The notes beneath the pieces are model-generated. The model was not told the origin of the DNA. It did no database searches and saw nothing but the letters and a program-made list of their open reading frames with translations. The translations under genes were made by a program, and so were the position numbers. From the NCBI RefSeq assembly GCF_023703415.1, contig NZ_JAGMTU010000001.1:496001-560000 (forward strand): 64,000 nucleotides of DNA, read 5' to 3'. Of the stretch, positions 27,944 to 35,595 are shown piece after piece. Source of the stretch: Microbacterium sp. USTB-Y (GTDB lineage Bacteria; Actinomycetota; Actinomycetes; Actinomycetales; Microbacteriaceae). Within the stretch, counting starts at the first letter, position 1, and every line of letters begins with the position of its first letter.

Positions 27944-27964
27944 AAGGTTAGGTTTACCTAACTT
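27944..27964. promoter_or_regulatory. IdeR/DtxR-type iron box, proximal to the transporter operon
   Basis: AAGGTTAGGTTTACCTAACTT is a near-perfect palindrome matching the TTAGGTnAnCCTAA core of DtxR/IdeR boxes. It lies in the divergent gap between the transporter and the siderophore-interacting protein. Confidence 0.8.
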
Positions 27965-27982
27965 CAACCTGAGGTCTCACAC

Positions 27983-28000
27983 AGGTTAGCCTTACCTTAT
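27983..28000. promoter_or_regulatory. Second IdeR/DtxR-type iron box, overlapping the SIP gene start
   Basis: AGGTTAGCCTTACCTTAT resembles half to two-thirds of an iron box. Its TAGCCT lies 6 nt before the SIP ATG, so the box overlaps the -10 and start region of a leaderless transcript. Confidence 0.65.
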
Positions 28001-28766
28001 GACCAACGCGAAATCCGGCTTCGCCCTGGAGCGTCGCCCCCTCGAACTGCGCTTCCGCACCCTGACCCTCGCCTCCCGCGAGTGGATCGCCCCCGATTTC
28101 GTGCGCGTGCGCCTCACCGGATCCGACCTCGCCGGCTTCGATTCGCTGGGCGCGGACGACCACATGCGACTGTTCTTCGCCGATCGCCCGGCCGACTCGG
28201 TCGAGGAGCTGCGCGCCGCGCCGAGCCGCGAGTACACGCCGCTCGTCTGGGGCGAGGACTGGCTCGATGTCGAGTTCGCCGTGCACGGCGATCAGGGCAT
28301 CGCCGCCCCCTGGGCGGCGAACGCTCCCCTGGGCTCGACCGTCGGGGTCGGCGGACCCCGTGGCTCGATGGTCCTGGAGGGCGAGCCCGACGGCTGGCTG
28401 CTCGCCGGCGACGAGACCGCGATCCCCGCGATCCGACGATTCGCCGCGCGGATCCCCGCCGGCGCCCCGGCCCGCATCGCGATCGAGGTGCGCGGGCCCG
28501 AGCACGAGCTCGCGCTCGACGCCGCCGTGCCCGTCGAGTGGATCCATCGGGGCAGCGCCCCCGCCGGCACCGCGCTCGCCGCGTTCCTGGAGTCGCTCGT
28601 CGCGGAGGACCGCCCGGGTACGGCCCCGTTCGTCTTCGTCGCCGCAGAGTCGTCGATCGTGAAGCCGGGCCGCGCCCTGCTCGAGCGCTGGGGCGTGGAC
28701 CCGGCCAAGGCCGTCGTGAAGGGCTACTGGAAGCGCGGCGAGGCCGAGTACCACGCCCCGCACTGA
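27999..28766 (+). CDS. Siderophore-interacting protein (FAD-dependent ferric-siderophore reductase)
   Basis: A 255-aa SIP-family flavoprotein. The FAD-binding barrel has DDHMRLFFAD and the flavin motif SREYTPLVW. An NAD(P)H-binding half has WLLAGDETAIPAIRRFAARI and VFVAAESSIVK, and the C-terminus is VKGYWKRGEAEYH, characteristic of SIPs. It reduces Fe(III)-siderophores in the cytoplasm after import, releasing iron. It is divergent from the transporter operon and shares its iron boxes. There is no ribosome site; the ATG is 6 nt from TAGCCT, so translation is probably leaderless. Confidence 0.93.
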   Translation: MTNAKSGFALERRPLELRFRTLTLASREWIAPDFVRVRLTGSDLAGFDSLGADDHMRLFFADRPADSVEELRAAPSREYTPLVWGEDWLDVEFAVHGDQGIAAPWAANAPLGSTVGVGGPRGSMVLEGEPDGWLLAGDETAIPAIRRFAARIPAGAPARIAIEVRGPEHELALDAAVPVEWIHRGSAPAGTALAAFLESLVAEDRPGTAPFVFVAAESSIVKPGRALLERWGVDPAKAVVKGYWKRGEAEYHAPH

Positions 28767-28805
28767 GCCGCGCCTCGGGACCGCGTCATCCGCACCGCGG
28801 GCGAC

Positions 28806-29216
28806 TCAGGCCCTGTCGACGACGGCGGCCACGGCTTCGATCTCGACGAGCTGGTCGTCGTAGCCCAGCACAGTGACGCCCATCAGGGTGCTCGGCACCT
28901 CGTGAGCGCCGAAGGCATCGCGCACGACCGCCCACGCCGTCCTCAGCTCCGCGCGGTCGGTCGAAGCGACGAGCACGCGGGTGCTGATCACGTCGGTGAG
29001 CACCGCTCCGGCCGCGGCGAGCGCGGTCTCGAGGTTCTCGATGCACTTCCTCGCCTGGCCGGCATGGTCGCCGACCGCCGCCGTGGAGCCGTCCTGCTCG
29101 ATCGGGCAGGCGCCGGCGAGGAAGATCAGCCGCGCGTTCTGCGGCGCGGTCGCGGCGTACGCGTACTGCGCGACGTCGGACAGCTCGGCGGCACGGACGA
29201 GGGTGACGGCGGTCAT
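28806..29216 (-). CDS. RidA/YjgF family protein (reactive imine deaminase)
   Basis: A 136-aa RidA-fold protein. Marks are YAYAATAPQNARLIFLAG near residue 20, CPIEQDG, QARKCIENLETALAAAG and the Arg of DVISTRVLVAST that in active members binds the imine carboxylate, with the acidic VEIEAVAAV end. It would hydrolyse enamine/imine intermediates from PLP enzymes to ketoacids and ammonia. CAGACT lies 6 nt before the ATG (leaderless). It is alone between the SIP gene and a divergent VOC gene. Confidence 0.85.
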   Translation of the reverse strand: MTAVTLVRAAELSDVAQYAYAATAPQNARLIFLAGACPIEQDGSTAAVGDHAGQARKCIENLETALAAAGAVLTDVISTRVLVASTDRAELRTAWAVVRDAFGAHEVPSTLMGVTVLGYDDQLVEIEAVAAVVDRA

Positions 29217-29303
29217 GGCGACAGTCTGTCGCACGCCCGGAGGATCGGGTGCGCAACCGCGTCCGCAGCCTGCCGCGCCGAACGCATCGGGCAGACTGGA
29301 CGC

Positions 29304-29720
29304 ATGCCCCTCATCGATCACCTCGGCCTCACCGTGGAAGACCTCGACCGGGCGTTCGCCCAGTGGGATCCCGTGCTCACGGCGCTGGGCTGCATCGCGG
29401 AGGACGGCGAGATGGAGGGCGGCATCGCCTGGTACCGCGAGGACGACGTCGAGCTGATCCTCTACCGCGCGCCGGAACCCGGAGGCGAGCCGCATCGGTA
29501 CGGCCGGATCGGGTGGCAGCACCTCGCGTTCGGCGTGGACTCGCGCGCGGAGGTGGAGCGGCTGCACGCGGTCGCGGTCGGCGCGGGGTGGACGACGGTG
29601 CGGGCGCCGAAGGTCTTCACGCGCTTCTCCGACCGGTACTACGCCTCGTTCGTCGAGGACGACAACGGGATCCGGCTCGAGTTCGTGCACAACCCGCCGC
29701 GGGAGCCCGTCGAAGACTGA
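29304..29720 (+). CDS. VOC/glyoxalase-like protein, first tandem copy
   Basis: A 138-aa vicinal-oxygen-chelate protein of two beta-alpha-beta-beta-beta halves: LIDHLGLTVEDLDRA with metal His, GRIGWQHLAFGVDSRAEVERLHA with the central His, and YYASFVEDDNGIRLEFVHNP with the terminal Glu. It belongs to the small glyoxalase/dioxygenase-like VOC group of unknown substrate. It is paralogous to the next gene (same WQHLAF and YYASFVEDDNGIRLE blocks). CAGACT lies 6 nt before the ATG (leaderless). Confidence 0.85.
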   Translation: MPLIDHLGLTVEDLDRAFAQWDPVLTALGCIAEDGEMEGGIAWYREDDVELILYRAPEPGGEPHRYGRIGWQHLAFGVDSRAEVERLHAVAVGAGWTTVRAPKVFTRFSDRYYASFVEDDNGIRLEFVHNPPREPVED

Positions 29721-29758
29721 GCGGCATGCTCGGCTGCGGGCCACGGCGCTCCCCGGAC

Positions 29759-29870
29759 GCACCCGATCCTGCCGAATGCACGGCTTCTTCGCGCGAACGA
29801 CCCGTGCAGTCGTCGCCAACCCGTGCAGTCGTCGCCAACCCGTGCAGTGGTCGGCAACCCGTGCCGTCAG
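29759..29870. repeat. Interspersed GCACGGCTT element, copy B, with 19-bp tandem repeats
   Basis: The first 50 bp align with copy A (22661). The arm TGCACGG is mirrored by CCGTGCA. From 29803 the unit CGTGCAGTCGTCGCCAACC (19 bp) is present three times (the third with changes) plus a partial fourth. It fills the gap between two paralogous VOC genes. Confidence 0.7.
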
Positions 29871-29933
29871 CCGGGTGAGGCTCGGCGGCACGAGCCGCTG
29901 GCCGATGTCGGCGGCGTCCGCGATGCTGGGGGC

Positions 29934-30341
29934 ATGGCTTCTCTCGATCACCTCGGCATCAGCGTCGACCACGTCCCCAGCGCCTCGGCGCAGTTCCATC
30001 CGGTGCTGACCGCCCTGGGCTACACCCGGGCGTACGACGCCGAGGACCACGCCTACTGGCGCCAGGACGGCCAGCCCGAGATCCTGCTCTACCCCGCCCG
30101 CGAGAACGCGGACGGCCCGCACGAGCACGGCCGCGTCGGCTGGCAGCACCTCGCGTTCGCCGTCGACTCGCGCGCCGAGGTCGACCGTCTGCACGCGATC
30201 GCCCTCGGCGCCGGCTGGACGCCCGTGCGGGAGCCCAAGGAGTATCCGCGCTTCACCGCGCGCTACTACGCGTCCTTCGTCGAGGACGACAACGGCATCC
30301 GCCTCGAGATCCTGCACAACCCGCCGCGGGACGCGGATTGA
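29934..30341 (+). CDS. VOC/glyoxalase-like protein, second tandem copy
   Basis: A 135-aa VOC protein. It has LDHLGISVDHVPSAS, GRVGWQHLAFAVDSRAEVDRL and YYASFVEDDNGIRLEILHNP, sharing long identical blocks with the preceding gene, so the pair arose by duplication. Potential metal ligands (His near the start, His in WQHLAF, Glu in RLEIL) are kept. The substrate is unknown. GATGCT lies 6 nt before the ATG. Confidence 0.85.
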   Translation: MASLDHLGISVDHVPSASAQFHPVLTALGYTRAYDAEDHAYWRQDGQPEILLYPARENADGPHEHGRVGWQHLAFAVDSRAEVDRLHAIALGAGWTPVREPKEYPRFTARYYASFVEDDNGIRLEILHNPPRDAD

Positions 30342-30346
30342 TCCCC

Positions 30347-30394
30347 GGATCCTGACGGGCCTCGGGCCCCGGATCCTGACGGACCTCGGGCCTC
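30347..30394. repeat. 24-bp direct tandem repeat
   Basis: CCGGATCCTGACGGGCCTCG followed by GGCC occurs twice in tandem (second copy with one G to A) in the 233-bp gap between the second VOC gene and the PhnB-like gene. The rest of that gap shows no gene. Confidence 0.7.
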
Positions 30395-30574
30395 GAGCCG
30401 GGCGAGGCCGCCACGGCCGGCCCGGAGGGAACCGCCGCCGCGCTCGAAGGATCGAGCCGGAAGGCGACTCGGCGAGAGCCGATCCACGACACACCGTTGC
30501 CGATGTCGGAGGTCGGGCTCAGACTGAGTGCGGCGCCGGTGCGGTGCCGCAGACCCGAGCAGGGAGGCACCACC

Positions 30575-30991
30575 ATGACCATCCTCAACCCGTACATCTC
30601 GTTCCGCGGCGATGCCCGTGCCGCGATGGAGTTCTACCAGCAGGCCCTCGGCGGCGACCTGCAGGTGATGACCTTCGGCGACATGCCCGGCATGGTCCAG
30701 GACGAGGCCGAGCAGGCGCTGGTCATGCACTCGATGCTGACCACCCCCGGCGGCCTCGTGCTGATGGCGTCCGACACCCCCGCGCACTTCGAGTACAAGG
30801 CACCGCAGGGCGTCTCCGTCTCGCTGAGCGGCACCGACGAGGCCGAGATCCGCGCCGCGTGGGACAAGCTCGCAGACGGGGCGACCGTCACCCAGGAGTT
30901 CGGCCCGGCGCCGTGGGGCGACCAGTTCGGCATGCTCACCGACCGCTTCGGCGTCGACTGGATGTTCTCCGCCGGACAGAGCCAGGCCTGA
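30575..30991 (+). CDS. PhnB-like VOC family protein
   Basis: A 138-aa PhnB-type glyoxalase-fold protein (3-demethylubiquinone-9 methyltransferase-like annotation in databases). It has NPYISFRGDARAAMEFYQQALGG, MTFGDMPGM, MHSMLTTPGGLVLMASD, and the C-terminal PWGDQFGMLTDRFGVDWMF. The function of the family is not established; some bind antibiotics or metals. AGGGAGG precedes the ATG, unlike the leaderless VOC genes upstream. It converges on the marR gene. Confidence 0.85.
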   Translation: MTILNPYISFRGDARAAMEFYQQALGGDLQVMTFGDMPGMVQDEAEQALVMHSMLTTPGGLVLMASDTPAHFEYKAPQGVSVSLSGTDEAEIRAAWDKLADGATVTQEFGPAPWGDQFGMLTDRFGVDWMFSAGQSQA

Positions 30992-31026
30992 GCCCCGCCG
31001 ATCGCCGACCCCGGCGGCGTCCGGGG

Positions 31027-31656
31027 TCAGTGGTCGTCGGCGTCCGGGAGCGCCCACTCGACGCCGTCGAGCCGGAGCTCGTGGGTCATGTCCTGCAGGA
31101 ACCGGATGACGACGTCCCGTTCCGCCTCGGTCAGGCGCGCCGCGGAGTGGAAGCGGCGCGCCTGCTGCCGTCCGACCGTCTCCATCGCCGCCCGCTGGGT
31201 CTCGGGAGCGATCGAGATCGCGAGCGCCCGCCGGTCCGTCGGGTGGGCGGCGCGGGTGACGTGCCCCGCCCGCTCGAGCCGATCCAGCAGTTTCGTCGTC
31301 GATGCGGTCGAGATGCTGAGATGCTGGGCGATGCCGCCCGGCGTCGCGACCGCGCCCGTGTTCGCGCACACGATGAGGTAGTGCAGCGCCCGCATGTCGG
31401 TCTCGTTCAGCCTCATGTACCGGCGTGACGCCTCGGCCAGGCGCTGCTCCGCATCGCGCAGCTCGCCGAGGGCGGTCATCAGGCGGGTGATCTGACGAAT
31501 CGCGTTCTCGTCGACGCCACCGCGATCGAGGAGCATCCCCGTCGGGTCGCTCGCCTCGATGTCGTAGACGGCGGCGACCTCGACGCCGTCCCCCGTCGAC
31601 GCTCCGCCGCGGGGCGCGACCGGGCGCTCCTCGGCTTCGTCGCGTCGATCGGTCAT
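31027..31656 (-). CDS. MarR-family regulator
   Basis: A 209-aa protein with a charged 50-residue N-terminal extension, then a MarR winged helix (MRALHYLIVCANTGAVATPGGIAQHLSISTASTTKLLDRLERAGHV, followed by HPTDRRALAISI). The start is set at ATG 31656 because TACGAT lies 6 nt upstream; an ATG at 31707 would lie upstream of that -10 box. It is divergent from an MMPL exporter whose promoter lies in the 95-bp gap, so it probably represses the exporter and itself in response to a small hydrophobic or phenolic ligand. Confidence 0.85.
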   Translation of the reverse strand: MTDRRDEAEERPVAPRGGASTGDGVEVAAVYDIEASDPTGMLLDRGGVDENAIRQITRLMTALGELRDAEQRLAEASRRYMRLNETDMRALHYLIVCANTGAVATPGGIAQHLSISTASTTKLLDRLERAGHVTRAAHPTDRRALAISIAPETQRAAMETVGRQQARRFHSAARLTEAERDVVIRFLQDMTHELRLDGVEWALPDADDH

Positions 31657-31700
31657 TCCGTCATCGTACAGTCGATCTCTTTTCACGCCAGGGGTATTAC

Positions 31701-31729
31701 TTGCCAAGCTAGCGAATTCGATCTACTCT
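31701..31729 (+). promoter_or_regulatory. SigA-type promoter of the MMPL exporter
   Basis: TTGCCA, a 17-bp spacer and TACTCT. The spacer contains GCTAGC and CGAATTCG palindromes, which may be part of a MarR site. Confidence 0.5.
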
Positions 31730-31751
31730 TCCGGAGACGGAAGGATCCACG

Positions 31752-33920
31752 ATGACCGCCCCGCAGCACGCCACCCGCCCGCAGCGCACCCGCCGAACGC
31801 TGCGGATCCTGTTGCCGGCCCTGATCATCCTGGGCTGGCTGGCCGCCGCGTCGTTCGGCGGCCCGCTGTTCGGGAAGGTCGACGAGGTCTCCTCGAACGA
31901 TCGCACCGCCTACCTCCCGTCGTCCTCCGACTCCGCACGGGTGCAGGAGCTGCAGACCCGGTTCGCCGGATCCGACCAGATCCCCGCGATCATCGTGGCG
32001 GTGTCGGACGCGAAGCTCACCGACGCGCAGCTCACGACGCTGTCGGATGCGGTGGCGGCCACGACGGACATCGCCGGCGTCGGCGACGACATCTCCCCCG
32101 CCCTCCCCTCCGAGGACGGGAAGGCGATGCAGGCGTTCGTGCCGATCCGCTCCGACGCCGAACTGGGCGACGTCGTGTCCGAGATCCGCACCCACCTCGA
32201 CGAGGCGGCCCCGGCGGGGGTGACGGTGTACGTGACCGGGCCCGCCGGCTTCAGCGCCGACCTCGTCGCCGCGTTCGCCGGAATCGACGGGATCCTGCTG
32301 GGCGTCGCCCTCGCGGCGGTGCTGGTCATCCTCGTGCTCGTCTACCGCTCCCTGCTGCTGCCGGTCGTCGTGCTCGCGACGAGCATGTTCGCCCTGTGCA
32401 CGGCGCTCCTGCTGGTGTGGTGGCTCGCGAAGTGGGGCGTGCTGCTGCTCAGCGGGCAGACCCAGGGAATCCTGTTCATCCTCGTGATCGGCGCGGCGAC
32501 CGACTACGCGCTGCTGTTCGTGTCGCGGTTCCGCGAGGCGCTGCGGATCGAGCACGATCGCGGCCGAGCCGTGCTCCTGGCCTGGAAGGGGGCGTTCGAG
32601 CCGATCCTGGCCTCCGGCGGCACGGTGATCGCCGGTCTGCTGTGCCTGCTGCTGAGCGACCTCCGGTCGAACAGTGCGCTCGGCCCGGTCGCGGCGATCG
32701 GGATCGTGTTCGCGATGCTCTCGGCGCTCACCCTGCTGCCCGCCCTGCTCATGGCGTTCGGCCGGGCCGCGTTCTGGCCGCGTCGTCCGCGCTTCGACCC
32801 CGAGGCCGTCGCCGCGGAGGACGGCCTGCCCGCCGGTGGCGTGTGGGCGCGGCTCTCCGAGCTCATCCGCCGTCGTTCGCGGATCATCTGGATCGCGACG
32901 ACGCTGGTGCTCGTGATCGGGACGTTCGGCGTGCTGCAGCTCGACGCCTCCGGCGTGCCGCAGTCCGACCTCGTGCTCGGCTCCTCTCAGGCGCGCGACG
33001 GGCAGAAGGCGCTGGGTGCGCACTTCCCCGGCGGATCCGGCAGTCCCGTCCAGGTCCTCGTCGCGAAGGACTCTCTGCAGCGCACGGCGGACGTGCTGCT
33101 CGCCGACAAGGGCATCGACGGCGTCACCGTGACCGCGAAGGACTCGGTGAGCGGCACCGCGCCGGTGACCGCGGACGGCATCCAGCCGGTGGGGAGGCCG
33201 GGCACTCCGGCGCCTGACCCGACGGTGATCGACGGGGACGTGCTGCTGCAGGGCACGCTCACCGCGGCCGCGGACTCCGCCACCGCGGAGGACACCGTGC
33301 GGCGGCTGCGCTCCTCGCTCGACGGCACGGGCGCCCTGGTCGGCGGAGTGACCGCGACGGCCGTGGACACCGACGACGCCTCCCTGCGGGACCGCACGCT
33401 GATCATCCCGGTGATCCTCGTCGTGATCATGCTGATCCTGATGCTGCTGCTGCGCGCGATCGTCGCCCCGGTGCTGCTGATCGTCACCACCGTGCTCTCC
33501 TTCGGCACCGCGATGGGCGTGTCCGCGCTCGTGTTCAACGGGATCTTCCACTTCCCCGGCGCGGATCCGGCCGTTCCGCTCTACGGCTTCGTCTTCCTCG
33601 TCGCGCTCGGGATCGACTACAACATCTTCCTCATGACGAGGGTGCGCGAGGAGTCCCGCACGCACGGCACCCGGGAGGGCGTGCGGCGCGGACTCGCGAT
33701 CACCGGCGGGGTGATCACCTCGGCGGGGCTCGTGCTCGCGACGACGTTCGCGGCGCTCGCGGTGATCCCGATCCTGTTCCTCGCCCAGCTCGCCTTCATC
33801 GTCGCGTTCGGCGTGCTGCTGGACACCTTCGTGGTGCGCTCGCTGCTCGTGCCCGCCCTCGTGCACGATGTCGGCCGGGCCGTGTGGTGGCCGTCGCGGC
33901 TGTCCCGCGGCGACCGCTAG
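31752..33920 (+). CDS. MMPL-family RND transporter
   Basis: A 722-aa inner-membrane protein of the MMPL/RND superfamily with about 12 spans. Span 1 lies at residues 20-40 (ILLPALIILGWLAAASFGGP), an external loop to about residue 175 follows, then spans 2-6 (with ILVIGAATDYALLFVSRFREAL, the proton-relay Asp of GxxxDY). After a second loop comes a second set with FLVALGIDYNIFLMTRVREE, the matching GIDYNIF motif. It exports lipids, drugs or other hydrophobic molecules by proton antiport; the substrate is unknown. GGAAGGATC precedes the ATG. It is controlled, by inference, by the divergent MarR. Confidence 0.92.
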   Translation: MTAPQHATRPQRTRRTLRILLPALIILGWLAAASFGGPLFGKVDEVSSNDRTAYLPSSSDSARVQELQTRFAGSDQIPAIIVAVSDAKLTDAQLTTLSDAVAATTDIAGVGDDISPALPSEDGKAMQAFVPIRSDAELGDVVSEIRTHLDEAAPAGVTVYVTGPAGFSADLVAAFAGIDGILLGVALAAVLVILVLVYRSLLLPVVVLATSMFALCTALLLVWWLAKWGVLLLSGQTQGILFILVIGAATDYALLFVSRFREALRIEHDRGRAVLLAWKGAFEPILASGGTVIAGLLCLLLSDLRSNSALGPVAAIGIVFAMLSALTLLPALLMAFGRAAFWPRRPRFDPEAVAAEDGLPAGGVWARLSELIRRRSRIIWIATTLVLVIGTFGVLQLDASGVPQSDLVLGSSQARDGQKALGAHFPGGSGSPVQVLVAKDSLQRTADVLLADKGIDGVTVTAKDSVSGTAPVTADGIQPVGRPGTPAPDPTVIDGDVLLQGTLTAAADSATAEDTVRRLRSSLDGTGALVGGVTATAVDTDDASLRDRTLIIPVILVVIMLILMLLLRAIVAPVLLIVTTVLSFGTAMGVSALVFNGIFHFPGADPAVPLYGFVFLVALGIDYNIFLMTRVREESRTHGTREGVRRGLAITGGVITSAGLVLATTFAALAVIPILFLAQLAFIVAFGVLLDTFVVRSLLVPALVHDVGRAVWWPSRLSRGDR

Positions 33921-33930
33921 GACCTCCCTC

Positions 33931-34034
33931 GGGGTCGTTGAGCGAGCACGCGAAGCGCGCGAGACGAAACGCGGCGATCGTCGAGGAACCGCGTTTCGTC
34001 TCGGTCGCCTACGGCGTCCTCGCTCAACGACCCC
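33931..34034. repeat. 104-bp nested palindrome between convergent transporter genes
   Basis: The outer arms GGGGTCGTTGAGCGAG and CTCGCTCAACGACCCC are perfect complements. Inside them GAGACGAAACGCGG (33961-33974) is mirrored by CCGCGTTTCGTCTC (33989-34002) around a 14-bp loop. It fills the gap between the MMPL and MFS genes and could serve as a bidirectional terminator. Confidence 0.85.
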
Positions 34035-34040
34035 GGGGCG

Positions 34041-35510
34041 TCAGCCTGCGGCCACCCCCGCGTCGTCCTGGGGCTGGCCGGCGCGGTCCGTGAAGGCCTG
34101 CTTCGGCACGAACAGCAGCAGCACCGCCGCGGCGAGCGCCGTCACGCCGCACACGATCCAGACGGTGACGTAGCCGGAGAACGATCCCGCGGTGCCTTCG
34201 CCGCCTCCCGCGCCGCCGGCGACCGCGTGCATCAGCGCGATGCCGAACACGCACGATGCGATCGCGCCGCCCACGGTCTTCACGGAGTTGGTGAGCCCGG
34301 TCGCGACACCGGTCTGCGTGTGCGGGGCAGCCGAGGCCGCCGCGGCGGGCAGGGCGGCCACGAGGGCTCCGGATCCGATCCCGGCGATCATCATGTTCGC
34401 GACGACCTGCAGGTAGGCGCCGTGGAACGGCAGGAACAGCAGGAACCCGATCGCCACCAGCAGCGAGGCGCCGATCAGGGTGATCCGGGGAGTGGCGAGG
34501 CGGGCCACGACGGGGAACAGCAGCGCGCCCCCGATCATCGCGATGAGGTAGAGCCCGATGATGAGCGAGGTCTGGAAGCCGGTGGTGCCGAGGCCGTAGC
34601 CGTAGGCGCTCGGATCCGTGCGGGCGAACGTCGACAGCGGGGCCTGCGCGCCGAGCACGCTGACGCCGAAGAGGCCCGCCGTGAGGAACACCGGTCCGAG
34701 CGCCGGGCTGCGGAACATCCGCACGTCGATGAGCGGATCCGACTGCCGCAGCTCCCAGAGGGCGAACGGCACGACGAGGGCGAGACCGACGACGATGACG
34801 ATCCAGGACAGCGGGTTCGCGACGCCGCCGGGCAGCCGCAGCAGGCTGAGCCCGCCGGTGAGGCCGATGAGCGCGAGGGAGATGAGCACGAGCCCGACCG
34901 TGTCGAACACTCCCCCGGTCTTCTCGGGCGATTCCTTCACCCCGAACAGGATGACGAAGAAGCAGGCGGCGATGAGGAACGCGGGCACCAGCAGCACGAC
35001 CGGCAGCGGCAACTTGTCGACGAGCGCCCCGCCCGCCAGCGCGCCGATGATCGCCCCGCCCTCGAGGGAGGCGACGAGGATCCCCGCCGCCTTCGCCGTG
35101 ATCGCCGAGCTGCCCTCGCTGCGCCGTGCGCGCGACCAGATGAGCGCGATCTCGAGCGGCAGCCAGACCACGTAGAAACCCATGAACGCCCAGGCGACGA
35201 GGTAGACGCCGAAGGTGCTCGTGAACGGCAGCACGAACGCCGCGACCGCCGTGATCGCCGTGGAGACGAGCAGCATGCGCTTGCGGCCGAACATGTCGCC
35301 GAGCTTCGCGAAGGAGGGCACCACGAGGGCGGACAGCATCAGCTGCGCGCCCTCGAACCAGTTCACGTCGGCGTCGTGGATCTGCAGATGCCGCGCGATG
35401 TCGGTCAGCATGGGCGTGTAGTAGCCCTGCAGCACGCCGCTGGTGAACTCGACGAAGGCGAGGAATCCGACGACGGCGGCCAGGGCCGCTCCGGTGACGG
35501 TGCGCGACAT
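34041..35510 (-). CDS. MFS transporter (DHA2-like, about 14 spans)
   Basis: A 489-aa major facilitator protein. Span 1 is near residues 7-27 (GAALAAVVGFLAFVEFTSGVL). The signature between spans 2 and 3 is AKLGDMFGRKRMLL, with motif C-like GGAIIGALAGGALVDKL. The number of spans (about 14) fits the DHA2 drug/proton antiporter family. The substrate is unknown. GGAGCC lies before the ATG. It lies 85 bp downstream of the M20 peptidase gene in the same direction, and the two could be co-transcribed. Confidence 0.88.
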   Translation of the reverse strand: MSRTVTGAALAAVVGFLAFVEFTSGVLQGYYTPMLTDIARHLQIHDADVNWFEGAQLMLSALVVPSFAKLGDMFGRKRMLLVSTAITAVAAFVLPFTSTFGVYLVAWAFMGFYVVWLPLEIALIWSRARRSEGSSAITAKAAGILVASLEGGAIIGALAGGALVDKLPLPVVLLVPAFLIAACFFVILFGVKESPEKTGGVFDTVGLVLISLALIGLTGGLSLLRLPGGVANPLSWIVIVVGLALVVPFALWELRQSDPLIDVRMFRSPALGPVFLTAGLFGVSVLGAQAPLSTFARTDPSAYGYGLGTTGFQTSLIIGLYLIAMIGGALLFPVVARLATPRITLIGASLLVAIGFLLFLPFHGAYLQVVANMMIAGIGSGALVAALPAAAASAAPHTQTGVATGLTNSVKTVGGAIASCVFGIALMHAVAGGAGGGEGTAGSFSGYVTVWIVCGVTALAAAVLLLFVPKQAFTDRAGQPQDDAGVAAG

Positions 35511-35595
35511 CGCGGCTCCTTCAGGGGTCTCACGCCGGGGTGGCGGGAGCTGACACGGTCGCCTCGGCGGGCGCGGCGACCGCGAACGGGTCAGC

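Noticed and set aside
31683..33866. A 727-codon minus-strand open frame opposite the MMPL gene
   Set aside because: Composition (His/Arg/Asp/Glu-rich, no hydrophobic core) is that of an antisense shadow in GC-rich DNA; the plus strand encodes a clear transporter.
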